Assembly: GCA_038237805.1 (NCBI GenBank)
Contig: JBBRYI010000009.1
Span: 62,001-126,000, forward strand
Source of the DNA: JBBQFI01 sp038237805
GTDB lineage: Bacteria > Verrucomicrobiota > Verrucomicrobiia > Chthoniobacterales > UBA10450
Direction of reading: 5' to 3'
DNA: 64,000 nucleotides
Shown here in pieces: positions 35,485 to 44,648 of this stretch. The first letter of the stretch is position 1. Each line of letters starts with the position of its first letter. The notes under the pieces are model-generated. The model worked only from the letters and a program-made list of their open reading frames with translations, searched no databases and was not told the DNA's origin. Made by a program: the position numbers and the translations under genes.

Positions 35485-35979
35485 ATGCAGGACAACTTTC
35501 GAATCCGAGGGAGCACGATTGAAGATGTGCCGATAATTTTGCAGCTCATTCGCGATCTCGCCGAGTACGAACGCGCGCCAAACGACGTTGTAGCGACTGA
35601 AGATAGCCTACGCGAGGTTCTTTTCGGCAAACGACCCTCTGCCGAAGTTGTCCTGGCGTTGGAAGGTGAAACTCCCGTTGGTTTCACCGTTTTTTTTCAC
35701 AACTTTTCGACCTGGCTCGGGCGCCCCGGACTTTACCTGGAAGATTTATTCGTTAGGCCGGACGCGCGCGGTAAAGGTTACGGCCGCGCCCTTCTAGTGC
35801 ATCTCGCTAAGATTGCGGCAGAGCGGGGCTGCGGGCGCATGGAGTGGGCGGTGCTCGATTGGAACGAGCCGGCGATTAAGTTTTATCGCACGCTCGGCGC
35901 TGCGCCGAATGAGGAGTGGACGATTTTTCGCCTAACAAGAGATAAAATCGAAAAATTGGCGGCGACCAACGCTGCTTAG
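35485..35979 (+). CDS. GNAT acetyltransferase, diamine N-acetyltransferase-like
   Basis: A 164-residue GNAT protein. Residues 4-20 (RIRGSTIEDVPIILQLI) and the acetyl-CoA loop VRPDARGKGYGRALL fit the fold. HNFSTWLGRPGLYLEDLFV is characteristic of spermidine/spermine acetyltransferases (SAT1-like). It probably acetylates a small polyamine or amino acid. An exact 9-mer motif (35750-35758) encodes the V-R before the CoA loop. 17 bases from the upstream and 6 from the downstream gene suggest one operon. Confidence 0.88.
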   Translation: MQDNFRIRGSTIEDVPIILQLIRDLAEYERAPNDVVATEDSLREVLFGKRPSAEVVLALEGETPVGFTVFFHNFSTWLGRPGLYLEDLFVRPDARGKGYGRALLVHLAKIAAERGCGRMEWAVLDWNEPAIKFYRTLGAAPNEEWTIFRLTRDKIEKLAATNAA

Positions 35980-35985
35980 TTCTCG

Positions 35986-37755
35986 ATGACCAAGATCGAA
36001 GATTACGCCTTCCTCAGCGATACCCAGACGGGGGCGCTTGTCAGTCGCGATGGTTGTGTCGATTGGCTTTGTCTTCCGCGCTTCGATTCCGGCGCATGTT
36101 TTGCCTCCTTGTTAGGTGAAGCGAAAAATGGCCATTGGAGATTTTGGCCTAACGAGGAAATCACAGCGACTCGCCGACGCTATCGCGGCGATACATTAAT
36201 TCTCGAAACCGAAATTGAAACGGCCAGTGGCGTGGTGCGCTTAATCGATTTTATGCCGCCGCGTGGAGAAAATCCCGATCTCATTCGCATCATCGAAGGC
36301 CTGCGCGGCAGCGTCGAGATGCGAATGCAACTCATCATTCGCTTCGATTACGGCCAGATCATTCCCTGGGTACGTCAAGCTCATGGCGGCCTCGAAGCGA
36401 TCGCGGGCCCGGACGGATTGATTTTGCGCACGTCGATCGAAACTCAAGGCGAAGATATGGCCACGGTCGCCGAGTTTTCGGTGAAGGAAGGCGAGCGCGT
36501 TCCTTTTGTTCTGACGTGGTTCGCTTCGCATTCGAAACCGCCGAAACCTGTGCACGCGGAGCACGCTCTGTGCGATACGGAAAAGTATTGGACGGAATGG
36601 TCGAAGCGTTGTGAGCAGCGCGGGCAGTGGTCCGAAGCGATCCTGCGCTCGCTCATTGTTCTAAAGGGCCTGACTTACGCGCCGACCGGCGGCATCGTTG
36701 CGGCGCCGACGACGTCGTTGCCGGAAGAAATCGGCGGCGTTCGCAATTGGGATTATCGTTACTGCTGGCTGCGCGACGCGACCTTCACACTCTTCGCCTT
36801 GAGCCAGGGAGGATACCATGACGAAGCGAAAGCATGGCGCGAATGGCTGCTTCGGGCCATCGCGGGCGCCGCGTCGCAGATGCAAATACTGTATGGCGTG
36901 CGCGGCGAGCGCCGCATCGCAGAGTTCGAGATTCCGTGGTTGAGCGGATACGAAAACTCACGTCCGGTGCGCATCGGCAACGCGGCCAGCACTCAATTTC
37001 AGCTCGATGTTTACGGCGAAATTCTCGGCGCGATCTACGAAGCGAGTCGCGCAGGGTTAGAAATCAGTGAGGCTGATTGGCGCCTGCAAGTTTCCCTCCT
37101 GAATTTTTTGGAAACAAAATGGATGGAACCGGATGAAGGCATTTGGGAAGTGCGCGGTCCGCGTCGCCACTTCACGCATTCCAAAGTCATGGCGTGGCTC
37201 GCGTTCGAGCGCGGTGTGCGAATGGTCGAGGAGTTCGGCTTCAACGCAGACGGGCATCTCGAGCGTTGGAAACAGACCCGGGATCAGATTCACGCGGAAG
37301 TTTGCGAACGCGGCTACAACGCCAGGAAAAAAGCGTTCACCCAATTTTACGGTTCGGATGCGATGGATGCGAGTGTTCTGCTCGCCCCGCTCACCGGCTT
37401 CCTTCCGCCGGATGATGAACGCATGCGCAGCACAATCGAAGTGGTCGAACGCGATTTGCTCGAAGACGGTTTTATTTTGCGTTATCGTCCTGAGGAAGAA
37501 AATGTGGATGGTTTGCCCGGCCGAGATGGCGCATTTCTGCCGTGTTCATTCTGGTTCGCATCGTGTTTGCATTGGATGGGGGAAAAGGAAAAAGCGCGCG
37601 CATTTTTCGAGCGGCTTCTGGCCCTGCGTAACGATCTCGGTTTGCTCTCCGAGGAATATGATCCTGCGGCAAAGCGTCAGCTCGGAAATTTTCCGCAAGC
37701 CTTTTCTCACATCGCGATCATCACCACGGCTTATCGTTTGAGCGAGAAGCGGTAG
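35986..37755 (+). CDS. Glycoside hydrolase family 15 (glucoamylase/trehalase-like)
   Basis: A 589-residue protein with an N-terminal beta-sandwich (about residues 1-200) and an (alpha/alpha)6 barrel. It begins KIEDYAFLSDTQTGALVSRDG and CVDWLCLPRFDS, classical for GH15. RNWDYRYCWLRDATFTLFAL sits in the active site. Catalytic acid: Glu in EGIWEVRGPRRHFTHSK. Catalytic base: Glu in LLSEEYDP before GNFPQAFSH. No signal peptide, so cytoplasmic; trehalose or short alpha-glucans are likely substrates. An exact 9-mer motif is read as WPNE. Confidence 0.93.
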   Translation: MTKIEDYAFLSDTQTGALVSRDGCVDWLCLPRFDSGACFASLLGEAKNGHWRFWPNEEITATRRRYRGDTLILETEIETASGVVRLIDFMPPRGENPDLIRIIEGLRGSVEMRMQLIIRFDYGQIIPWVRQAHGGLEAIAGPDGLILRTSIETQGEDMATVAEFSVKEGERVPFVLTWFASHSKPPKPVHAEHALCDTEKYWTEWSKRCEQRGQWSEAILRSLIVLKGLTYAPTGGIVAAPTTSLPEEIGGVRNWDYRYCWLRDATFTLFALSQGGYHDEAKAWREWLLRAIAGAASQMQILYGVRGERRIAEFEIPWLSGYENSRPVRIGNAASTQFQLDVYGEILGAIYEASRAGLEISEADWRLQVSLLNFLETKWMEPDEGIWEVRGPRRHFTHSKVMAWLAFERGVRMVEEFGFNADGHLERWKQTRDQIHAEVCERGYNARKKAFTQFYGSDAMDASVLLAPLTGFLPPDDERMRSTIEVVERDLLEDGFILRYRPEEENVDGLPGRDGAFLPCSFWFASCLHWMGEKEKARAFFERLLALRNDLGLLSEEYDPAAKRQLGNFPQAFSHIAIITTAYRLSEKR

Positions 37756-37763
37756 ATTGGCTT

Positions 37764-39362
37764 ATGTCGACCGAATCGCCGCTGCTTGTTGTTGGCGCAG
37801 GACCTGTTGGTTTGACCATGGCATGTGAGCTGGCGCGCCACGGTGTGCGGTGCCGCATCATCGATAAAGCAGTGAAACGTTCGCAAACCTCCCGGGCGCT
37901 CGCAATCTTTCCGCGCACTCTTGAAGTTTTTGAGATGATGGGTGTGGCGGAGCCGATGTTGAACGCTGGTTTGCGCCTCCGCGGTATCCGTATTCATAAT
38001 CGAGCCGAGCAGATTGCAGGAATTGAGCTGAGCGCCATCCAGAGTCCTTATCCGTTCGTTCTGAGTTTGCCGCAGTCGGAAACGGAGCGAATACTGATCG
38101 AGCGTCTCGAAAGCTTCGGAGTGTCAGTCGAGCGCAGCCGCGAACTTGTTGGTCTCGCGCAAACGGACGACGTTGTGCGCGCAGTCATTCGCGATGCAAT
38201 CGGCCGCGAAGAAACCGTCGAATCACCCTGGATGCTTGGTTGCGATGGCGCGCACAGCGCGACGAGACACTTGCTCGAGATGGAGTTCGCCGGCGCGCCT
38301 TACGACGAAAGCTTCGTGCTCGCTGATGTGAAAGTCGAAGGAGCTGTTTCCAAAGAGGCAGCCAATCTCTTTTTTTCCAATGAAGGCATCTTTGCCATCA
38401 TAGCTTTCAATTCCGAATACAGCCGCATCATTGCGAACATTCCCGTTGAATCGCGAGAGCAGGATCTTCCTGATTTTACCTTTGAAGAAATTCAGGCGAT
38501 CGCGGAGCGGCGCGGCCCGCCCGATCTTCGCTTGAGCGATCCGATCTGGATTTCGCGCTTTCACATCTCGCACCGCATCGTCTCCCAGTTTCGAAAACTA
38601 CGCGTTTTCCTCGCGGGCGATTCTGCGCACATTCACAGCCCCGCGGGCGGACAGGGGATGAACACCGGAATTCAGGACGCGTTCAATCTCGCGTGGAAAC
38701 TTGCGCTCGTTGTTAACGATCGAGCCCCCGCACAATTACTCGGGAGCTATCATGTCGAACGCGAACCGGTCGCGCGCGGAGTTCTCAATCTCACCGATCG
38801 CATCACTCGGATGGCGACGGCAAAGAATGCCCTCGTAAAAACTGTGCGTGACCTTCTTCTCCCTGTGCTGAGCGGTGTCGATTTTCTCGAGGGAAAAATT
38901 GCGGATCGCCTCGCGGAAATAGAGGTCAACTATCGATCGAGTCCGATCGTGGAAAATCACGGCTCGGGCAAACCGCGCGCGGGCGAGCGCGCACCCGACG
39001 CGGAACTGCGCGATGAAAACGGAAAAGCGTGCCGGTTGTTCAAGCTTTTCCGCGAACCCCGCCACATCCTGCTCATTTTTCTCGGTGCATCACCGAACAA
39101 CGAATCCGAAGCATTCCGGCACGAGCTCGCGGATTCGTTAGGCGATTTGATTTGCGTGCGTCAGATCAGGCGGGGTCCAGATGGCAAGGTGCCGGGCGAT
39201 TTATCCGACATTAGCGGCAACACTCATTCCCTTTACCATGTGCTGGAAGGGGGCGTCATACTCGTTAGGCCGGACGGTTATGTTGCGTTCCGTAGCAATG
39301 GATTCGACAGCGCGAGCCTGCGTAGCTATTTAACGAGAATATTTCGCGCTGCCCGCGAATGA
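37764..39362 (+). CDS. FAD-dependent monooxygenase with C-terminal thioredoxin-like domain
   Basis: A 532-residue group A flavoprotein hydroxylase. FAD motif VVGAGPVGLTMACELA (residues 8-23), the GCDGAHSATR region (about 157-166), and GDSAHIHSPAGGQGMNTG (about 290-307). The last about 130 residues (SGKPRAGERAPDAELRDENG) form the thioredoxin-like domain of phenol hydroxylase-type enzymes. It hydroxylates an aromatic or polyketide substrate with NAD(P)H and oxygen; substrate unknown. Exact 9-mer motifs at 39135 and 39262 (DSLGD, LVRPDG). Its 3' end overlaps a convergent gene by 37 bases. Confidence 0.9.
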   Translation: MSTESPLLVVGAGPVGLTMACELARHGVRCRIIDKAVKRSQTSRALAIFPRTLEVFEMMGVAEPMLNAGLRLRGIRIHNRAEQIAGIELSAIQSPYPFVLSLPQSETERILIERLESFGVSVERSRELVGLAQTDDVVRAVIRDAIGREETVESPWMLGCDGAHSATRHLLEMEFAGAPYDESFVLADVKVEGAVSKEAANLFFSNEGIFAIIAFNSEYSRIIANIPVESREQDLPDFTFEEIQAIAERRGPPDLRLSDPIWISRFHISHRIVSQFRKLRVFLAGDSAHIHSPAGGQGMNTGIQDAFNLAWKLALVVNDRAPAQLLGSYHVEREPVARGVLNLTDRITRMATAKNALVKTVRDLLLPVLSGVDFLEGKIADRLAEIEVNYRSSPIVENHGSGKPRAGERAPDAELRDENGKACRLFKLFREPRHILLIFLGASPNNESEAFRHELADSLGDLICVRQIRRGPDGKVPGDLSDISGNTHSLYHVLEGGVILVRPDGYVAFRSNGFDSASLRSYLTRIFRAARE

Positions 39363-39811
39363 TGCTGCGAACGTTTCTCGTTTCGACTCGCGCGTCCGCG
39401 CCAGATGTGGAGGATGAGAAGAAGCGGCAACGCGTGCCCCACGATGAGGTGTGACCAACTCGTCCATGAACGCAAACGTTCGTTGCCGATGTAATAGAGG
39501 CCGTATCCCGTGAGAATGAGAAGCGCGACAATTGAAGCGAAAAATATGCCGTTGAAACGATTGCGGTTCGCGCGCCAGGCGAACTTCACATGTAGTGGAA
39601 CCAATGATCCGATGAGCAAAAGCGAGGCTGCAGCAAACAACCCATGGATGGTAAGCGTCCATGTTTCGGTGGGCGAAGCGACGAAATCGTTCTCGCCATG
39701 CGCAAAATAATGCAGCCACGTCCAAAAAGCGCCGCTCGCGAACACCGCGGCAATGACAGTGTAAAAAGCAGTTTTATGTCGGCGGCTAAGCCTGATTGAA
39801 TCCGGGCGCAT
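39326..39811 (-). CDS. Small four-helix membrane protein of the flavinylation operon
   Basis: 161 residues from ATG 39811, overlapping the apbE stop (TGATG). About four membrane helices with several histidines close to membrane faces (WLHYFAHGEND, TIHGLFAA, SHLIVGHALPLLLILHIWRG). This looks like a cytochrome b561/DUF4405-type heme protein, but I cannot prove heme binding. In context it would pass electrons between the quinone pool or cytoplasmic side and the flavinylated partner. A start at 39844 would overlap apbE by 34 bases. Confidence 0.6.
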   Translation of the reverse strand: MRPDSIRLSRRHKTAFYTVIAAVFASGAFWTWLHYFAHGENDFVASPTETWTLTIHGLFAAASLLLIGSLVPLHVKFAWRANRNRFNGIFFASIVALLILTGYGLYYIGNERLRSWTSWSHLIVGHALPLLLILHIWRGRASRNEKRSQHHSRAARNILVK

Positions 39812-40777
39812 CAGGTAGGGAGTCGCTGCGGAGCGCGATCGCACTCGAGTATGATGGCATCGGCGGCGTGTCGCAGCAGAATCGGTTCGGCGCGTTCACG
39901 TAGTACGAACACAATTTTTGTCAGTGCGTCGGCGGTCATGCAATTGTCAGCGGCGACGCTGATGCTGACATCGTCGACAATCGACTCCCGGCTCTGCCCG
40001 TTGATTAATGCGCTGTGGATGTGCGCGCGGTGTTTTTTCCGGCTGAAATAAATCGCGGACGTTGCGACTGCGCGATTTTTTAAAGTTAGGATGCCGGCGG
40101 CGCGACCGGGCTCGAGCGGATGTCGAACGCGCACCGTTTCTTCGCGTAAGCCGAAAGCGCGCAGATCGCCCCCGGCGTTGACGATACTGGCTTGCACGCC
40201 CGCTTTCTTTAACGCCTCAACCGCGCAATCAACCCGCGAACCCTTTTGCGATCCCACCAAGATCGATCGTTAGGCGGTGGCGAAAGCGAATCGCACAGTT
40301 TTTCTTCAGCACAATATCGCACCACCCCCGACGGTCATCCTGAGCGCAGCGAAGGACCTCACGAATTACGCGTGAGGTGGTTTGCGAGGTCCCTCGCTTT
40401 CGCTCGGGATGACCGTTATTTGAAGTTGAATTGCGACGAGGTCTTTGACACGGAAGATAACCCCACGTCGCAAGCAAGCGCCCGATCGTGATATCGAACG
40501 CGCCATCGCTTTCGCGCGCAAATCCCTGCGCCGCTTGCAGGACGCGCCACGTCCATTGATTGACGCTGACCGATCGTTGAAATGCTTCACGATTCATGCG
40601 TGAAACATCGCTGTCAGCATCATGGAAACTCATCAGGCGACAGACGCGCGCGACGGCCGCAAAAGCAGCTTCGATTTCGCGCGCAGCGGCGATCTCATCG
40701 CGCGCCCGCGCCTGCACATCGACAATCGTGCCGAGGAGCGGACGCGCGCGGCGTAGTTCAACGCAATGCGACTTCAT
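39811..40777 (-). pseudogene. apbE: ApbE-like FAD:protein FMN transferase, interrupted by a frameshift
   Basis: The first part (from 40777) has ARPLLGTIVDVQARARD, SFHDADSDVSRMNREA and DLGGIAKGFA, typical of ApbE. It runs into TGA at 40229. The second part, in another frame, has VDCAVEALKKAGVQASIVNAGGDLRAFG and SVAADNCMTADALTKIV, ending at 39811. One extra C in the CCC run at 40233-40235 explains the break; removing it gives GFAVDCAVEAL. A family A repeat (40331-40416) lies in the middle at residues about 120-149. ApbE attaches FMN to a threonine; its partner is the next gene upstream. Sequencing error, decay or programmed shift are all open. Confidence 0.85.
40331..40416. repeat. Palindromic repeat family A, inside apbE
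   Basis: ACGGTCATCC at one end and GGATGACCGT at the other are inverted copies. The arms (GAGCGCAGCGAAGGACCTC, GAGGTCCCTCGCTTTCGCTC) match family A. It does not itself break the frame of apbE and adds about 29 residues (HPERKRGTSQT...). Confidence 0.8.
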
Positions 40778-41279
40778 AGAATGCGAGCAGGCGTTTCACT
40801 CCGTCGGTGACGTGGCGACAACTCAAAGTCGCGCCGCTGATGTTCCTGATATCGTCATCGAGCTTGAGCGTTGCATTCCCTGTCTTGCCAACGAATTGTG
40901 CGCGCCATTTCTCGTCTCGGATTTCGTAACCGTAAGTCTCGCGATATTCCATCACTTCGATTTGTTTGACCGAACCATCAGTCGTCAATCCGAGCGCATA
41001 CGTGATGAAGTCGTGCTTACCGACAACCTCATCGACAATGAACCATCCGCCGCCACTCACGCGCCAGACTTGTTGTTCGTCGTGAAGCACGCGCACGCGA
41101 CTCTTCTTTTCAATCGCGCTGCGTTGAGCGGGAGTCAGTTTGACCGGCGCAGCTGAAAATCTTTTGCCGGGAAAAATCGCTTGCTGTGCCTGGTCCACAC
41201 TCAGGTATTGCACGGCGAAAGCCGCTGGAGCGATCAGTGCGCTGACAGGTAGCGCGATGAAACTGAAAGACGATCTCAC
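40758..41279 (-). CDS. FMN-binding domain protein, covalently flavinylated
   Basis: A 173-residue protein with a signal peptide (residues 1-22, LIAPAAFA). The C-terminal FMN_bind domain ends with NISGATLSCRHVTDGVKRLL; the S-G-A-T-x-S motif is where ApbE attaches FMN to the threonine. It acts outside the cytoplasmic membrane as a one-electron carrier. Its start overlaps nothing upstream, and its 3' end overlaps apbE by 20 bases. With the apbE and the membrane protein it forms a small electron-transfer set. The electron acceptor is unknown. Confidence 0.88.
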   Translation of the reverse strand: MRSSFSFIALPVSALIAPAAFAVQYLSVDQAQQAIFPGKRFSAAPVKLTPAQRSAIEKKSRVRVLHDEQQVWRVSGGGWFIVDEVVGKHDFITYALGLTTDGSVKQIEVMEYRETYGYEIRDEKWRAQFVGKTGNATLKLDDDIRNISGATLSCRHVTDGVKRLLAFYEVALR

Positions 41280-41285
41280 TGCCGC

Positions 41286-42197
41286 TTAGAAATTAAATCC
41301 GACTTTTAGCCGGACATAATATTTCTCATGTTCGTCGCCAAAAATATATCCGTCGTTCGCAGCGAATTCCTTATTGTCTCGACTGAAGGCCTGGCCAATC
41401 GGGAGTTGATGAAGAAATCCGAGCGTGGCCCACCAGCGTTTTGCGCCATAGTGCAAAGTAGGTCCGAGAAAGTAAGCGGAATGCTCATGGACGGTGGCAT
41501 CGGCAAATTCGTGATGGTTCCAGATTTCAAAACCGGCTGACCAGTTGGGAACGAAGCGGTAGGAAAGTCCGGTGAACCATTCAAACATTCCATCGCGATC
41601 GTAGCCGCCCTCGCCATTCTTTTCGTATTCGAGTTCGTAATTAACGTTGAGCGCCCAGACGAGCCGGTCTTCAAACCAATTTTTCTGCAGCAGAAGCTTC
41701 CATTCTAATTCTTTATCCTGATCGCCGACGGCGGGTTCGAAATAGAGCGCCAGACCGACCGGACTCTTATAGGGACTCAACAAGCGGTAGATGAACTCGA
41801 GAGAAACCGATTCGAAATGATAGCTCTCGAAGGGAATCGAAGGATCGTGACCGGCGTGCACATCTTCTCCGCCGGTTTCAAACGCCCCCGGCAGGCGACG
41901 ACCGGGGCGAGCAGGATCTTCCGCCGCGATGCTGTCGCGCGCGTTGATGTAATGATGATTGAGGTAAAGCGAGACCTGAAAATTATCGGTCAGTCCGTAC
42001 TCGATCTCTTCGCGGAAATCGAAAACGTTGTAGGTGCCGTGTTCCTTCTCCCATCGCGCTGTCGCCCATTGCTCAAATTCCCAACGCCCTTTCGGCAAAA
42101 GATCGGTCGTGTAGGTCCACGCGAAAATCGCTTCGTCCGCACGAGCTATGCAGACGCAGATCAGGAACGCGGCGAAAAACGCGATTTTTATTTTCAT
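41286..42197 (-). CDS. Outer-membrane beta-barrel-like protein of the flavinylation operon
   Basis: 303 residues from ATG 42197 (MKIKIAFFAAFLICVCIARA, a clear signal peptide). The mature part is rich in aromatic residues in alternating strands (FQVSLYLNHHYI, LALYFEPAV, SAGFEIWNHHEF) and ends in VRLKVGFNF, with a terminal Phe as in outer-membrane barrels. I do not recognise a defined family with certainty. It is six bases upstream of the FMN-binding gene on the same strand, so it may be a porin or a conduit for that system. Confidence 0.75.
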   Translation of the reverse strand: MKIKIAFFAAFLICVCIARADEAIFAWTYTTDLLPKGRWEFEQWATARWEKEHGTYNVFDFREEIEYGLTDNFQVSLYLNHHYINARDSIAAEDPARPGRRLPGAFETGGEDVHAGHDPSIPFESYHFESVSLEFIYRLLSPYKSPVGLALYFEPAVGDQDKELEWKLLLQKNWFEDRLVWALNVNYELEYEKNGEGGYDRDGMFEWFTGLSYRFVPNWSAGFEIWNHHEFADATVHEHSAYFLGPTLHYGAKRWWATLGFLHQLPIGQAFSRDNKEFAANDGYIFGDEHEKYYVRLKVGFNF

Positions 42198-42306
42198 CGC
42201 TGCGATGTCTAACACAGCGCGGAAAAATCCGCTGCCGGAGCGTTGTCAATTTTTAGCGACGAATTGCGACGCTCTAATTCGCCAATGTTTCGCCAGAGAG
42301 AAGCGA

Positions 42307-43290
42307 CTATCGCGGCGCCGGCGCGTTGCCTGCCATCGGCACCGGCGCAGCTGAAACGAGACGTTTGATCAATTCTTCCGACGTCACGATGCCGGTCAAT
42401 TTTCTTTGTGCATTGACGACCGCCGCAAGACCAAGCCGCGCGGCGCGCAATCGCTGAATGAGACGATACGCGGGCTCTTCCTCTCGCGCGGTCACGATGC
42501 GGCGAATGTATTTCTCGACGGGCAATCGAGTCTGATCGAACAAAATATCGGAGACGTTGACGAGACCGATCGCTTCGCCGTTTTTTGAAACGACAGGAAG
42601 TCGATCGATCTGCGTGCTTGCGCTGAGCTGCAGAATTTTTTCTACCGGCGTGTTCGGTTCGATCGTGACCATTTTGGGAAGCGGGACCATGACATCGCGC
42701 GCCTTCACCATCGTGAAATCGACGACGTTATGAATCATGAGGCGCTCCGTCGTGGTGAGCGAACCTTCCTGTTCGCTTTGGGTCGTGATCTGTTTCCATT
42801 CTTCGCGCGCCGCAAACAAACGTCCGCGTTCAGATTTTCTTTTTGGGAGGAAGAGCCGGCCAAACTGGCTCCCCAATTCCAGGATCGGCCAGAGCAGCGT
42901 CGATACAATTTGAAGCAAGCCACCCAGCATCAGGAGCGCGCGAAATGGAAATCGCCGAAAGAGCGATTTCGGCAGAACGCCGAGGACAAAAATGTAAATC
43001 GGAAGAGCGACAAGTAGCGCAATGAAAAATCCACCGTTACCGAAAGTGCGCACGAGCTGGCGAGTCAGCAGAATGAGAGCGAGAATATCGGCCATGTTCG
43101 TGACAAGAAGCACCGTGACCAACAAACGCTCCGGATGATTCAACAAGCGCTCAAGACGGAGCGCGGCGTGTTGTCCGTGCTTGGCTTGTGCGCGCAGACG
43201 CACAGGGTCCATTGCAAGAAGGCCCGCTTCAATACCGGCGAACAAGAACGAAACCATCCAGCACGCAAAAATGGCCAGCCACGCAGTCAT
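42307..43290 (-). CDS. CNNM/DUF21 domain protein with CBS pair
   Basis: A 327-residue protein: DUF21 transmembrane domain (about residues 1-150, ending PKSLFRRFPFRALLM) and a CBS pair (about 200-300, RDVMVPLPKMVTIEPNTPVE and DRLPVVSKNGEAIGLVN). The CorC_HlyC domain is missing, unlike the upstream gene. Relatives move Mg2+ or other divalent ions. It overlaps the upstream gene by four bases (ATGA), so the two probably make a heteromeric pair. Confidence 0.87.
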   Translation of the reverse strand: MTAWLAIFACWMVSFLFAGIEAGLLAMDPVRLRAQAKHGQHAALRLERLLNHPERLLVTVLLVTNMADILALILLTRQLVRTFGNGGFFIALLVALPIYIFVLGVLPKSLFRRFPFRALLMLGGLLQIVSTLLWPILELGSQFGRLFLPKRKSERGRLFAAREEWKQITTQSEQEGSLTTTERLMIHNVVDFTMVKARDVMVPLPKMVTIEPNTPVEKILQLSASTQIDRLPVVSKNGEAIGLVNVSDILFDQTRLPVEKYIRRIVTAREEEPAYRLIQRLRAARLGLAAVVNAQRKLTGIVTSEELIKRLVSAAPVPMAGNAPAPR

Positions 43291-44564
43291 GATGCGCCGT
43301 TTCCTTCCGCCTCGACCGTGCAGGTTGTTTTTTCGAGAAGAATTTCTTCGATTCGTTTTCGGCTCGCCCGCCGCACCGTAATGGCCAGCCGCGGTAATTC
43401 CAATTGCGCTCCCGATGCCGGGAGATAACCGAGCCGGGTGAAAACGAAACCGCCAATGGTGTCAATCCCATCCGCCTCGATTTCAAATCCTAGATGCTCA
43501 CTCAGATCGTCGAGCCGGGCATTTCCACTGACGATGAAACGCCCGCCCGCGAGCGGTTCGATGTAAAGTTCGGCGTCAGCGCGCGGCGCCGCGTCGCTGA
43601 TGATTTCCTCGACGATATCCGAAAGCGTTATGATTCCCTCGGTGCCACCATATTCGTCGACGACGACGGCGAGGCCCTGCGGACGGGAAAGAAATCCGCG
43701 CAGCAAATCCATTGCGCGCATCGTCTCCGGAACGAACGAAGGATTGATGAGGGTCTCGGTATAGTGCTCGGACGAATCGATCAAAAACGATTTTACATCC
43801 ATGATTCCGACGATTTGATCGGGCGTATCCGTGTAAACGGGGACGCGGTGATGACGCTTTTCTTTTAATTGCGCAATCACCTGGTCATTCGTTAGGTCAT
43901 CAGGCAGGACAAAGGTATCGACTCGTGGCGTCATGCAATCCTTGGCGGTTTTGTCGCCGAGCTTGATGATCTCCTGAATCATTTCGCCCTCGGCTTCCTG
44001 GAGCGAGCCTTCCTCCTCTCCAATCTCGACCAGCGTTTCGAGCTCTTCATCGGTCAGGCGATGACGAGTGCGCAGATGTTTGGGCGTAATGCGCTCGACC
44101 ACGGCTGAACTAATTGTTTCTACGCTTCTGCCGACCCGATCCAGCAAGGGAATCATCATCTTCAGCGTCACGACCCCGATGGCGGAGAGACGATAAGGAG
44201 CAGAAAGGGCGAGCAATTTCGGAATGAGATCGCACACCAGAACGATGATGGCGAAAATCGCGAGGGCGACGAGCCATTGCGGGACACGATTAGCGAGCGG
44301 TCCTTCCCAGACAAAAAACAAACTGAGCAAAACAAGCGGCACGTTCACGAGAACGTCGCCGAGAAGGAGAACGTTGAGCACGTGTCTCGGGTTTTCTCGA
44401 AACAACTGCAGGAATTTGGAAAGCGACGGATGATGCTCTTCCAATCTGCGCAGTTGGTGCGGCTTCAGGGAAAAAAGCGCGGTCTCGAGGCCGGAAAAAA
44501 GCGCGGAGCAAAATATCAAGACCCCGATCGCGAGCAGGAGAAAAGTGAGAACGCCTGCCGTCAT
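43287..44564 (-). CDS. CNNM/CorC-type protein with DUF21, CBS pair and CorC_HlyC domain
   Basis: A 425-residue protein: DUF21 membrane domain (residues 1-185, ALFSGLETALFSLKPHQLRR), CBS pair (about 205-330, KDCMTPRVDTFVLPDD, HHRVPVYTDTPDQIVGIMDV), and the C-terminal CorC_HlyC domain (GRFIVSGNARLDDLSEHLG). It is often annotated as a hemolysin-family protein, but the best evidence for relatives is divalent-cation transport. It is first of the two-gene operon. Length is normal. Confidence 0.9.
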   Translation of the reverse strand: MTAGVLTFLLLAIGVLIFCSALFSGLETALFSLKPHQLRRLEEHHPSLSKFLQLFRENPRHVLNVLLLGDVLVNVPLVLLSLFFVWEGPLANRVPQWLVALAIFAIIVLVCDLIPKLLALSAPYRLSAIGVVTLKMMIPLLDRVGRSVETISSAVVERITPKHLRTRHRLTDEELETLVEIGEEEGSLQEAEGEMIQEIIKLGDKTAKDCMTPRVDTFVLPDDLTNDQVIAQLKEKRHHRVPVYTDTPDQIVGIMDVKSFLIDSSEHYTETLINPSFVPETMRAMDLLRGFLSRPQGLAVVVDEYGGTEGIITLSDIVEEIISDAAPRADAELYIEPLAGGRFIVSGNARLDDLSEHLGFEIEADGIDTIGGFVFTRLGYLPASGAQLELPRLAITVRRASRKRIEEILLEKTTCTVEAEGNGAS

Positions 44565-44648
44565 TCTTCGCTACGGTAGCGGTTGCGTCGCAACCACGTG
44601 CCCTCCGAAAAACTCCAGCATGCTCGTTTGCCGATCATCTCAGCCACG

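Noticed and set aside
42307..44564. Hemolysin genes as virulence factors
   Set aside because: The CNNM/CorC name hemolysin is historic; the domains point to divalent-cation transport, not toxins.
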